Below the pieces are notes generated by a model. The model was given only the letters and a program-made list of their open reading frames with translations. It ran no database searches and had not been told where the DNA came from. From the NCBI RefSeq assembly GCF_036663835.1, contig NZ_JAXOJT010000002.1:1045501-1109500 (forward strand): a DNA stretch of 64,000 nt. The letters run 5' to 3'. The DNA comes from Sphingomonas sp. LT1P40 (GTDB lineage Bacteria; Pseudomonadota; Alphaproteobacteria; Sphingomonadales; Sphingomonadaceae). The translations under genes were made by a program, and so were the position numbers. This document shows, one piece after another, positions 35,549 through 43,976 of this stretch (positions are counted from its first letter, which is position 1; each line of letters starts with the position of its first letter).

Positions 35549-36922
35549 ATGCCCGGGCGGCTTATTTGTATCGCGGCGCTGGCAGTGGCTGGCGCAGTTC
35601 CCGTCCAGGCAATGCCGTCCGATAACTGGTATGTCCGTGAGGACTTCAAGCCGGTCCGCAGGATCGCGATCCAGATCACCAACGACCTCAATCAGCCCGT
35701 TCGCGCGACGCCGGTGGTCATCACGCCCACGCAGATCCCCGAGCTTGCCGGGATGCACGAACTGACGGTGACGCTGGTCGATCCGGCGGGCGCGCCGCGC
35801 CCGGTGCCGACCAAGGAGCAACTGGCGGTGATGGGGCCGCACGGCATCCGGCAGGAGACCAATGGTCGCGCGCTCGACCTGCAGATGGACGATCTCGACA
35901 AGGATGGCGTGTGGGACGAATTGTTCTTTCAGGCCGATCTGAAGCCGCGTGAGACGCGGACCTATTATCTCTATCTCGGCTTTCACCAGCGCGGCTGGAA
36001 CCCGCATGGCGCGGCGGCGGCGATCGGCAGCTATTCGCGGCACATGGTGCCGTTCTGGGAGTCCGGCAATGTCGGGTGGAAATTGTGGTTCCCCGACAGC
36101 GCCGACGTCTATGGCAAGCGCAAGAACATCCTCGTCGCGCCGCAGATATTGACGCAGAACTGGGACGGTTATGCGGTCGCCTATGTCGATCCGGCCTATG
36201 GCTCCGACATCATGTCGGTGGACGACAGTTTCGGCGGCGGCGGGATCGGGCTGTTCGAGACGCCGGGCAGCGACAAGGTTTCGCGGCCGCGATTCTCGCC
36301 GAATGCCGATGCGAAGGAGCGGTGGAATACCAACCAGCTGAAGGACACGCGCTATGCGTTCGAGGTGATCGTCAACGGCCCGCTGCGGTCGATGGTGCGG
36401 ATCAAGACGATGAACTGGAATACCGGCAAGGGGCGGTATGCGCTGGAACAGGTCTATACCGCCTATGCCGGGCATAATTATGCGACGGCGAAGGTGCATT
36501 TCAGTCAATGGGATGGGGGGAAGGGCGTGCAGTTCGCGGCGGGTATCCGCAAGAAGGCGGGCGAGACGCTGGGGCTGCGGCAGGGCGGCGTGGTGGTGAC
36601 GACGGCGCCCGAGGCGATCCGAAATCCCGACGATACGGACTCAACGCAGAATGCGCTGACGGTGGCTTATGCGGGTATCGGGCTGGTGGTGAAGGACAGT
36701 TATCGCGCGCGCCACGTCTCGGTCGCGCAGCAGCAGGGGAATGAGCTGTTTCGCTTCCCGGTGCGGGCGGACGGGCGCTACGAATATATGCTGGCCGCCG
36801 GGTGGAGCGAGGGCGAGGTGCTGAAGACTGCCGCCGAATTCCGCGATTATGTGGTGGGGGTATCGCGGGAGTATAACTCACCGGCGCGGCTGGCGGGGTT
36901 TAAGGTGGAGACGCGGGAGTAG
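35549..36922 (+). CDS. Exported DUF4861 protein of the pectin locus
   Basis: A 457-residue protein with a Sec signal (cleaved after VQA). The mature sequence (RRIAIQITNDLNQPVRATPVVI, DDLDKDGVWDELFFQADL, TRTYYLYLGFHQRG, VYTAYAGHNYATAKVHFSQW) matches the DUF4861 pattern, which recurs beside pectin enzymes. It may bind or cleave a pectic fragment, but the function is unknown. AGGAGA precedes the ATG, 19 bp after the pectate lyase stop, so it is the third gene of that operon. Confidence 0.82.
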   Translation: MPGRLICIAALAVAGAVPVQAMPSDNWYVREDFKPVRRIAIQITNDLNQPVRATPVVITPTQIPELAGMHELTVTLVDPAGAPRPVPTKEQLAVMGPHGIRQETNGRALDLQMDDLDKDGVWDELFFQADLKPRETRTYYLYLGFHQRGWNPHGAAAAIGSYSRHMVPFWESGNVGWKLWFPDSADVYGKRKNILVAPQILTQNWDGYAVAYVDPAYGSDIMSVDDSFGGGGIGLFETPGSDKVSRPRFSPNADAKERWNTNQLKDTRYAFEVIVNGPLRSMVRIKTMNWNTGKGRYALEQVYTAYAGHNYATAKVHFSQWDGGKGVQFAAGIRKKAGETLGLRQGGVVVTTAPEAIRNPDDTDSTQNALTVAYAGIGLVVKDSYRARHVSVAQQQGNELFRFPVRADGRYEYMLAAGWSEGEVLKTAAEFRDYVVGVSREYNSPARLAGFKVETRE

Positions 36923-36932
36923 GATGGGAGCC

Positions 36933-37065
36933 TTATCCTCCCCGGCACGGGGAGGTGGCAGCACGAAGTGCTGACGGAGGGGGCCATCCGCACCGGACTC
37001 GCTTGCCTCCCGCCCCCTCCACCACCGCTTCGCGGCGGTCCCCCTCCCCGTGCCGGGGAGGATAA
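36933..37065. repeat. Perfect 23-bp inverted repeat between convergent genes
   Basis: Arms 36933-36955 and 37043-37065 are exact reverse complements, and each arm is itself a hairpin (CCTCCCCGGCACGGGGAGG). The 87-base centre contains a further small hairpin. It fills the 153-bp gap between the DUF4861 and carboxylesterase stop codons. I take it for a dispersed intergenic element; it may also end transcription. Confidence 0.8.
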
Positions 37066-37075
37066 AAATGGCCCT

Positions 37076-38623
37076 TCAAGTTCCCGGCTGAATGTACGGA
37101 ATCCGCGCGAACAGTTCGCGCTGCCATTGGCGCGGATCGTTCGCCACCCGGCTGCGTGCATCGAAGAGCATCGTCTGGCGCTGCGGCAGCGTGTGTTTCG
37201 GCCATGCGGGAACACCCTTGCCGTTGGGGTTGCCCGTCGCCGCGAGGTTAACGAAGGCGTGGAGCATTGTGACGGACACCGCCCGAGCCGCCGGGCCGGT
37301 GCCGGACGTCGTCCCTTCCGCGCCGATCGTGCCGAACACCAGCGGGATGTCATGCGTGTGCGCGGCACCGCGATCGGGTTCTATCGGCGAGATGTAATCG
37401 AGCTGATAGACCCAGGCGGGGACGCCTGCTTTCGCGCGTTCTTCCGCCTCGATCACCTGGCCGCGCCAGCTCCGGCCGGCGGTGGTGGCGGCGTAGAAGA
37501 TTTCGGTCGGGGACCAGCGGGGGAATTGCTTGCGATACTCGGCGACGACCCATTCGGGGTGGGCGTCGATGCGCAGGCGCGGGGCGATGCGGGCGGCGAG
37601 GTTGGCCCAGTCGAGCGTGCGGACAACGTCGGACTTGGGATCGTCGAAGGCGCGGGTCTCGTCGCGGGTATTGCCGAGGATCAGCGGGATGCCATTGCCC
37701 AGCGGATTGGCGTCGGGCCAGAAGGGGTGGCGGGTCAGCCATTTCATGTCGAGCACCGGGCCCATATAGACCCCGCCGCCGAGGATCGGGTCTTCGGCCT
37801 TCAGCCCCTCGATCAATTTCTCGACCGGCATGTCGATCAGGTCGCCGGGTTTGGCTTTCAACCGGTCGAGCAAGGCTTCGGCGCGGCGGGTGGCGTTCAA
37901 CGGGCCGCTGGCGGTGACTTGCTGACCGGACATCGTTGCGGCGGTGTGGAACAGGCCTGTGGCGGCGGGCATGCCCATCAGCGTGGCGATCTTCGCACCT
38001 CCGCCGGACTGGCCGAACACCATCACCCTGCGCGGATCGCCGCCGAATCCGGCGATGTTGTCGCGCACCCATTTCAGCGCGAGGATCAGGTCGAGCTGGC
38101 CGTTATTGCCGCTGTCGGGGAAGCGAGGATCGAGCCGGGCGAGGTACAGATAACCCAGCGCATTGAGCCGGTGATTGACGGTGACGACGACCACATCGCC
38201 TTTTTCAGCGAGCGTCTGGCCGAACACTTGCGGTTCGATGACGGTGCCGTTCGAGTAAGCGCCGCCGTGGAAATAGACCATGACGGGGCGGCTCGCGTTC
38301 GAGTTGGCTTGCGGCGTCCAGACGTTGAGGAACAGGCAATCCTCGCGCTGGTTGGATGCGCGCCCGGTTTGCGGGCAACTGGCGGCGAACTCGGTGGCGG
38401 TCAGCGTGTCACGGGCCGCATCCGGTGCGCTCGCGGGGCGGAAGCGGGTGCGGCTGGTGTCGTTGCCATAGCGGATACCGAGAAAGGCGGCGGTGTTGCC
38501 GTCGCGCTTGCCCTGCCAGCGTCCGCCCTTGCCGGTGGCGACGGGGTCGGTCTGGGCGAACGCGGCGGTGGGCAGGGCCGTCAGTATGGCACCCGCCCCC
38601 AGAAGCGTCCGCCGCCCGATCAC
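37076..38623 (-). CDS. Exported type-B carboxylesterase
   Basis: A 515-residue carboxylesterase with a Tat-type leader (GRRTLLGAGAIL). Motifs: EDCLFLNVWTP, YFHGGAYSNG oxyanion hole, GDPRRVMVFGQSGGGAK with the nucleophile Ser, a probable acid in GNTRDETRAF, and a His in RGAAHTHDIP. It is the last gene of the uxaC-kduI-kduD-kdgK operon (GTG start overlapping the kdgK stop), so it may cleave methyl or acetyl esters from pectin fragments; that is inferred from context. Confidence 0.85.
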   Translation of the reverse strand: MIGRRTLLGAGAILTALPTAAFAQTDPVATGKGGRWQGKRDGNTAAFLGIRYGNDTSRTRFRPASAPDAARDTLTATEFAASCPQTGRASNQREDCLFLNVWTPQANSNASRPVMVYFHGGAYSNGTVIEPQVFGQTLAEKGDVVVVTVNHRLNALGYLYLARLDPRFPDSGNNGQLDLILALKWVRDNIAGFGGDPRRVMVFGQSGGGAKIATLMGMPAATGLFHTAATMSGQQVTASGPLNATRRAEALLDRLKAKPGDLIDMPVEKLIEGLKAEDPILGGGVYMGPVLDMKWLTRHPFWPDANPLGNGIPLILGNTRDETRAFDDPKSDVVRTLDWANLAARIAPRLRIDAHPEWVVAEYRKQFPRWSPTEIFYAATTAGRSWRGQVIEAEERAKAGVPAWVYQLDYISPIEPDRGAAHTHDIPLVFGTIGAEGTTSGTGPAARAVSVTMLHAFVNLAATGNPNGKGVPAWPKHTLPQRQTMLFDARSRVANDPRQWQRELFARIPYIQPGT

Positions 38624-39630
38624 CGTCGCACGTCCAGTCCGCCTTCGAGGAACGCGTCGATGTCCGCCTGCCCGAACAGGCTGGCGTCGCCGGGGAGCGA
38701 ATGCTTGAGGCAGGTGAGCGCGAGGCCCGAAGTGACAATGCCCTCCAAATCCTGTCCCGACAGCACGCCGTGGAGGATACCTGCCGCAAAGGCGTCCCCG
38801 CCGCCGATGCGATCGATGATCCCGGCAACCACGACTTCCTCGGTCTGGTAGCCGCGCTCGGGCGTGTCGATCCGACCGGCGATGCGGTGGCGGTCGGCAT
38901 CGTCGACATGGCGTGCGGTCGAGGCGATGCGTTTCAGGTTCGGGAAGGCGTCGAAGGCGGCCTCGGCAGCCTCGCGGCGGCGGTCGGACCCGTCACCGGA
39001 GAAGGTCTTGCCGAGCAGCAGCGAGACATCGCGGTGGTTGCCGAACATCGTGTCGGCGAGGCTGACGAGTTGGGTCAGCACCCCGCGCGGATCGCTGTCC
39101 CATGCTTTCCACAGGCGGGCGCGGTAATTGCCGTCGAAGCTGACGGGCACGCCCATGTCGCGTGCGGTCTCGGCAGCGCGAATCGCGGCCTGCGCAGTCG
39201 CGGGGCCGAGTGCGGGGGTGATGCCGGAGAGGTGGAGCATGCTCGCGCCGTTGAGGATCGTGCGCCAGTCGAACGCGTCGGCCGGGGCTTCGGCGAAGGA
39301 CGAGGCGGCGCGGTCATAGACGATATCGGAGGCGCGAAGGCCCGCGCCGACCGACAGGAAATACAGCCCCATGCGGCCGTCGCGCAACTGGACGTTCGAC
39401 GCATCGACGCCGTAGCCGCGCACGAAGCGGATCGCGGCCTGACCCAGTGGATTGTCCGGCACCGCGCTGACCATTGAAACCGGGTGGCCAAGGCTGGCGA
39501 GGCCGACGCCGACATTGGCCTCGGCACCGCCGACATGCACGTCGAGGTGGCCGGTCTGCATCAGCAACTCGCGGCCGGGCGCGGTAAGGCGGAGCAGGAG
39601 TTCCCCGAAACAGACGATGCGACCGGTCAT
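38620..39630 (-). CDS. kdgK: 2-keto-3-deoxygluconate kinase
   Basis: A 336-residue PfkB-family kinase: CFGELLLRLTAPG, HVGGAEANVGVGLASLG and the ATP/anion motif DRIGGGDAFAAGIL, where GGGD replaces the common GAGD. The operon with kduI, kduD and uxaC indicates KDG as substrate, giving KDPG. No KDPG aldolase gene lies in the window. The start at 39630 precedes the conserved N-terminus; the frame extends 16 codons upstream. Confidence 0.88.
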   Translation of the reverse strand: MTGRIVCFGELLLRLTAPGRELLMQTGHLDVHVGGAEANVGVGLASLGHPVSMVSAVPDNPLGQAAIRFVRGYGVDASNVQLRDGRMGLYFLSVGAGLRASDIVYDRAASSFAEAPADAFDWRTILNGASMLHLSGITPALGPATAQAAIRAAETARDMGVPVSFDGNYRARLWKAWDSDPRGVLTQLVSLADTMFGNHRDVSLLLGKTFSGDGSDRRREAAEAAFDAFPNLKRIASTARHVDDADRHRIAGRIDTPERGYQTEEVVVAGIIDRIGGGDAFAAGILHGVLSGQDLEGIVTSGLALTCLKHSLPGDASLFGQADIDAFLEGGLDVRR

Positions 39631-39655
39631 TACGCTTTTCCCCGCGACGCTGGCA

Positions 39656-40411
39656 TCACCGCGCCAGCCAGCCGCCATCTACCGCGAGGATGTGGCCCTG
39701 CACATAGTCCGATGCGCTGGAGGCGAGGAAAACCGCCGCGCCGCCAAGATCGGATGGATCACCCCAGCGGCCCGCCGGAATACGCTCCATGATCGATCGG
39801 TTGCGGTTCTCATCCGCCTGCAGCGCCGCCGTATTGTTGGTGGCGATATAGCCGGGCGCAATCGCGTTGACGGTGATGCCCTTGCTTGCCCATTCGTTTG
39901 CCAGCAGCTTGGTCAGGCCGCCCACGCCCGATTTGGATGCGGTGTAGCTCGGCACGCGGATGCCGCCCTGAAAGGTCAGCATCGAGGCGATGTTGATGAT
40001 CTTGCCGCCGCCATTGGGGATCATGTGCCGCGCCGCCGCCTGGCACAGGAAGAACACCGATTTGAGGTTGGTGTCCATCACCGTGTTCCAGTCTTCCTCG
40101 GTAAAATCGACCGCATCGTTGCGGCGGATGATGCCGGCATTGTTGACGAGGATGTCGAGACCGCCGAGCTTATCCAGCGTCTCTTCCACCACGCGCTGGA
40201 CCGGCTCGATCGTCGAGAGGTCGGCGCTGATGATCTCGGCGCGGCGGCCGAGCGCGCGGACTTTTTCGACGGTTTCGGTCGCGGCGGAGCGGCCGACGGC
40301 GGCGATGTCCGCACCGGCGGCGGCGAGGGCCAGCGCGATGCCCTGGCCGATGCCGGTGTTGGCACCGGTGACGATGGCAACCTTGCCGGTCAGGTCGAAG
40401 GGGTTGGTCAT
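39656..40411 (-). CDS. kduD: 2-dehydro-3-deoxy-D-gluconate 5-dehydrogenase
   Basis: A 251-residue SDR with TGANTGIGQGIALALA, NNAGIIRRNDAVDF, catalytic Ser and YxxxK in NIASMLTFQGGIRVPSYTASKSG, and the KduD-typical APGYIATNNTAALQADENRN and ERIPAGRWGDPSDL. It reduces 2,5-diketo-3-deoxygluconate to KDG after KduI. Its start lies 15 bp before a palindromic repeat that separates it from kduI. Confidence 0.93.
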   Translation of the reverse strand: MTNPFDLTGKVAIVTGANTGIGQGIALALAAAGADIAAVGRSAATETVEKVRALGRRAEIISADLSTIEPVQRVVEETLDKLGGLDILVNNAGIIRRNDAVDFTEEDWNTVMDTNLKSVFFLCQAAARHMIPNGGGKIINIASMLTFQGGIRVPSYTASKSGVGGLTKLLANEWASKGITVNAIAPGYIATNNTAALQADENRNRSIMERIPAGRWGDPSDLGGAAVFLASSASDYVQGHILAVDGGWLAR

Positions 40412-40426
40412 GGGTCGTTCCAAGTC

Positions 40427-40522
40427 CCCCTCCCGCTTGCGGGAGGGGTTAGGGGAGGGACTGTTTCGGACGGAGGACTGGCGGACAAGCCCTCCCCCAA
40501 CCCCTCCCGCAAGCGGGAGGGG
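40427..40522. repeat. Near-perfect 33-bp inverted repeat inside the kduI-kduD operon
   Basis: Arms 40427-40459 and 40490-40522 pair over 33 bp with one mismatch; each arm contains the hairpin CCCCTCCCGCTTGCGGGAGGGG. It occupies almost all of the 115-bp gap between kduI and kduD. Within an operon it could stabilise or attenuate the mRNA and so weaken downstream expression. Confidence 0.8.
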
Positions 40523-40526
40523 AGCT

Positions 40527-41369
40527 TCACGCCAGCTGGCAGATGTCGAGGACGTTCATGTCGGTATAATCCTGGTTCTCGCCAGCCATCGCCCAGATGA
40601 ACGCATAGGCCTTGGTGCCGGAACCCATATGGACCGACCAGGGCGGGCTGATCACGGCCTCTTCGTTCTGGATCACGATGTGACGCATCGCGTCTTCTTC
40701 GCCCATGTAATGGAACACGCGATCCTTATCGAGATCGTCCAGTTCGAAGTAGAAATAGATCTCGCTGCGGCGCTCGTGAATGTGCGGTGGCATGGTGTTC
40801 CACACGCTGCCGGGCTTCAGCACGGTCAGGCCCATGACCAGCTGCGCGCTGTCGCACACGCCGGGGATGACGAGCTGAAAGATGGTGCGCTCGTTCGATT
40901 CCTCCAGGCTGCCGCGCTCGAGCTTGTTGGCGTCGGCGATGCCGAGCTTGCGGGTCTGGAAGCCCTTATGCGCGGGGCATGAGGCGATGTAGAAGCGCGC
41001 GCCGGGGCCGCTGAACGACACGTCCTTTGCGCCCATCGTGACGTAGAGGCAGTCCTTGTTGCCCAGCGTGAAGCTCTCGCCATCGACGGTGACGGTGCCT
41101 TCGACGCTGCCGACATTGACGACCGCCATCTCGCGGCGTTCGAGGAAGGGGTGGCCGACGGCGGAGGCGGGTTCGGTCTGCGCGGGGAGCAGCACCGGGG
41201 CGCTGCCGACCGCGACGCCGCCGATCACGAAACGGTCGGCATGCGTGTAGTTGAGGACGACCTCGCCTTCGCGGAACAGGCCGGGGATCAGATAGCGGTC
41301 GCGCAGTTCCTCATTGGAGACGCACTCCATCATGTCGGGATGCGTGGCGTAGTAAGTGCGATCGAACAT
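40527..41369 (-). CDS. kduI: 5-dehydro-4-deoxy-D-glucuronate isomerase
   Basis: A 280-residue KduI with the bicupin family features [41 protein letters not shown] (metal-binding His/Glu) and [11 protein letters not shown]. It isomerises 4-deoxy-L-threo-5-hexosulose uronate, the spontaneous product of unsaturated galacturonate, for KduD. It starts 12 bp after the uxaC stop. Confidence 0.95.
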   Translation of the reverse strand: MFDRTYYATHPDMMECVSNEELRDRYLIPGLFREGEVVLNYTHADRFVIGGVAVGSAPVLLPAQTEPASAVGHPFLERREMAVVNVGSVEGTVTVDGESFTLGNKDCLYVTMGAKDVSFSGPGARFYIASCPAHKGFQTRKLGIADANKLERGSLEESNERTIFQLVIPGVCDSAQLVMGLTVLKPGSVWNTMPPHIHERRSEIYFYFELDDLDKDRVFHYMGEEDAMRHIVIQNEEAVISPPWSVHMGSGTKAYAFIWAMAGENQDYTDMNVLDICQLA

Positions 41370-41381
41370 GGGAGACTCCAG

Positions 41382-42821
41382 TCAGGCCGCTGCTGCGACC
41401 GGGGTGAGATTATCGAGTTTATAGGCTTTGCGGACGAGGCCGTTGGTCAGTTCCTGCGCCAGATCGACGGCTTCCCAATCCTCCAGCCGCCCTTCGGCGA
41501 CGAGGCGGGCGAGGAAGCCGCAATCGATGCGGCGCGCAACATCGTGCCGCGCGGGGATCGACAGGAAGGCGCGGGTGTCGTCGTTGAAGCCGACGGTGTT
41601 GTAGAAACCGGCGGTCTCGGTCGTCATCTCGCGGAAACGGCGCATGCCCTCCGGCGAATCGTGGAACCACCAGCTCGGGCCAAGTCGCAGGCAAGGATAA
41701 TGACCCGCCAGCGGCGCGAGCTCGCGGGCGTAGGTGGACTCGTCAAGGGTGAAGAGGATGACGGTCAGGTCCGGCTCGTTGCCGACCACGTCCAGCATCG
41801 GTTTCAGCGCGCCGACATAATCGGTGCGGGTCGGAATATCCGCACCCTTGTCGCGGCCGTGGCTGTGGAACAGCTTGGCATTATGGTTGCGGCAGGCGCC
41901 GGGATGGATCTGCATCGTCATGCCATCCTCGACGCTCATCTTCGCCATTTCGGTGAGCATTTGCGCGCGGAACAGCTCGGCGTCGGCGGCGTCCCATGTG
42001 CCGCCGATGATGCGTGCGAACAGGGTTTCTGACTCGGCGGTCGAGAGGTTGGCGGTCTGCGCGGTGGCGAAGCCGTGGTCGGTAGCGGTCGCCCCGGCGA
42101 TGCGGAAATCGGCGCGGCGCTTGCGGTGCGCGGCGAGATAGCCGGTCCAGCTGTGGACATCTTCACCCGTCAGGCCGGCGAATGCTTCGAGCGCGCCCGC
42201 GAATGCCTCATGCTCGACATCGATCACCGAATCGGGGCGATAGGTGGTGACGACGCGTCCGGCCCAGCCCGATTTGCGGATCGCAGCATGATGTTCGAGC
42301 GGATCGTCCGCGCCCTCGGTCGTGGCGAGGAAGTCGATGCGGAAGCGATCGAACAACGCGCGCGGGCGGAATTCCGGGGTGGCGAGGGCTGCGTTGATCG
42401 CGTCGTAATAGCTGTCGGCGGTGGCGGCTTCGAGCGCCTGGTTGAAGCCGAACACTTCCGCGAAAACATGGTCGAGCCACATGCGCGAGGGCGTGCCGCG
42501 AAACAGGTGATAGTTGCTGGCGAACAGCCGCCACGCCGCGCGCGGATCCGTTGCAGGGACGCCGCTCAGCCGTGGCACGCGTAGCGCGTCGAGGTCCACC
42601 CCCTGCGAATAGAGCATGCGGAACACATAATGGTCTGGCGCGAGCAGCAATTCGGTCGCGTTTTCCCACGCATCGTTGGTTGCAAACCACGCCGGATCGG
42701 TGTGACCGTGCGGGCTTACGATCGGCAGGTCCGCGACCTCCGCATATAGCGTGCGGGCGATGCTGCGCGTCGTCGGGTCGGCGGGAAACAGCCGGTCGGG
42801 ATCGAGTGCCAGAGGGCGCAC
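41382..42821 (-). CDS. uxaC: Glucuronate/galacturonate isomerase
   Basis: A 479-residue UxaC: HGH metal site at His38/His40 (SPHGHTDPAWF), RVVTTYRPDSVIDVEH, MTMQIHPGACRNHN and NTVGFNDDTRAFLSIPARHDVARR. It isomerises D-galacturonate to tagaturonate and D-glucuronate to fructuronate. The start is GTG 42821 with AGAGGAAG upstream. It is first in a five-gene leftward operon, with a LacI-type operator 34 bp before the start. Confidence 0.95.
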   Translation of the reverse strand: MRPLALDPDRLFPADPTTRSIARTLYAEVADLPIVSPHGHTDPAWFATNDAWENATELLLAPDHYVFRMLYSQGVDLDALRVPRLSGVPATDPRAAWRLFASNYHLFRGTPSRMWLDHVFAEVFGFNQALEAATADSYYDAINAALATPEFRPRALFDRFRIDFLATTEGADDPLEHHAAIRKSGWAGRVVTTYRPDSVIDVEHEAFAGALEAFAGLTGEDVHSWTGYLAAHRKRRADFRIAGATATDHGFATAQTANLSTAESETLFARIIGGTWDAADAELFRAQMLTEMAKMSVEDGMTMQIHPGACRNHNAKLFHSHGRDKGADIPTRTDYVGALKPMLDVVGNEPDLTVILFTLDESTYARELAPLAGHYPCLRLGPSWWFHDSPEGMRRFREMTTETAGFYNTVGFNDDTRAFLSIPARHDVARRIDCGFLARLVAEGRLEDWEAVDLAQELTNGLVRKAYKLDNLTPVAAAA

Positions 42822-42855
42822 TGCCGAACTTCCTCTCTCTAGTTTGTCCCGACCC

Positions 42856-42869
42856 GGTAACCGGTGTCA
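42856..42869 (-). promoter_or_regulatory. LacI-type operator upstream of uxaC
   Basis: GGTAACCGGTGTCA: perfect ACCGGTGTCA half-site, 34 bp before the uxaC GTG and just after the convergent-side stop of the lacI gene at 42887, so it regulates the uxaC operon. Confidence 0.65.
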
Positions 42870-42886
42870 GGTTCTTTTTCAACGCT

Positions 42887-43906
42887 TCATTCCATCGGGG
42901 CAGCAACCGAAGCGCGACGGATCAGGGTCGATACGAACAGCGATTCGCCACTTTCCTCATCTTCGCCGTCCCCGATCAACTTCAATCCGGCGGCCCGTGC
43001 CATCGTTGCGATCGGCCAGCGAACCGTGGTGAGCGGCGGCCAGAGGTGCGAGGCGATCGAGGTGTCGTCGAAGCCGACGATCGACAGGTCGCGCGGGACT
43101 TCCAGCCCGCGTTGCCGGGCGGTGTGGAGGACGCCCGCCGCCATCGCATCGTTCGAACTGAACACGGCGGTCGGACGCGGCGACAGGTCGAGCAGGCGCT
43201 CTGCCGCGCGCATGCCGGATTCGAACGTATAGTCGCCCTGTGCGATCAGCGTGCGCTGGATCGGGATATCGGCGGCGTCGAGTGCGGCTTCATAACCCTG
43301 TTGCCGCTCATGCGCCGAACGGAAGCCATGCGGGCCGATGACAAGACCGATGCGGCGATGCCCCGCCTCGATCAGATGCGTCACCGCGCCGCACACCGCC
43401 TCACGGTCGTTGGACGCGACCATGTGATTGTCGTCGTCGAACGGGGCCGATCCCATCCTGACGTAACGCGCGCCGATTTCCTCGCACAGCGCGGCTAGCG
43501 TGTCGTTTTCGGAGATCGGCGGCAGGATCATCACGCCATAGGGCCGCTGGCGTTCGAGGAAGCGGCGGATATCGTCGAGCATCGTCGGGGAGCCGCGATC
43601 GACCGGGTGGACGATCAGCTCGAACTCGGTGTCGCGCAGCACCTCCAGCAACCCCTGTTGCACGTTCAGCACCATGTGCGGGTTGGGGTTGTCGTGGATC
43701 AGGCCGATCAGGAAATTGCGGCGCAGCGCCAGCGCGCGCGCCTGCGGATTGGGCACATAGCCGATGTCGGCGATAACCTTCTCCACCCGCTCGCGCGTTT
43801 CCTGATTCAGCAGGGGGGAGCGGTTGATGACACGGCTGACCGTCTTTTTCGAAACGTTCGCCAGTCGCGCGACGTCGTTGATTGTTGCCTGCCCCGTTTT
43901 CTTCAT
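42887..43906 (-). CDS. LacI-family transcriptional regulator of the hexuronate locus
   Basis: A 339-residue LacI protein: HTH at residues 8-27 (TINDVARLANVSKKTVSRVI) with the hinge region NPQARALALR, then a periplasmic-binding-fold effector domain (IGLIHDNPNPHMVLNVQ, SSNDAMAAGVLHTARQRG, VPRDLSIVGFDD). It is divergent from uxaA, with an operator between them, and followed by the uxaC operator. It most likely represses the whole locus and responds to a hexuronate intermediate such as KDG; the effector is a guess. Confidence 0.9.
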   Translation of the reverse strand: MKKTGQATINDVARLANVSKKTVSRVINRSPLLNQETRERVEKVIADIGYVPNPQARALALRRNFLIGLIHDNPNPHMVLNVQQGLLEVLRDTEFELIVHPVDRGSPTMLDDIRRFLERQRPYGVMILPPISENDTLAALCEEIGARYVRMGSAPFDDDNHMVASNDREAVCGAVTHLIEAGHRRIGLVIGPHGFRSAHERQQGYEAALDAADIPIQRTLIAQGDYTFESGMRAAERLLDLSPRPTAVFSSNDAMAAGVLHTARQRGLEVPRDLSIVGFDDTSIASHLWPPLTTVRWPIATMARAAGLKLIGDGEDEESGESLFVSTLIRRASVAAPME

Positions 43907-43960
43907 GGCGATTGCATAGCGCGCAACCGACCCCTAGCCAATCGTGGCAGTGTGAAGTAG

Positions 43961-43974
43961 TGACACCGGTATTC
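43961..43974 (+). promoter_or_regulatory. LacI-type operator between lacI and uxaA
   Basis: TGACACCGGTATTC ends 2 bp before the uxaA ATG (43977) and lies 54 bp upstream of the lacI ATG (43906). It could serve both the uxaA-uxuB unit and autoregulation. Its closeness to the start leaves no room for a Shine-Dalgarno, so uxaA may be leaderless or start slightly downstream. Confidence 0.65.
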
Positions 43975-43976
43975 GT

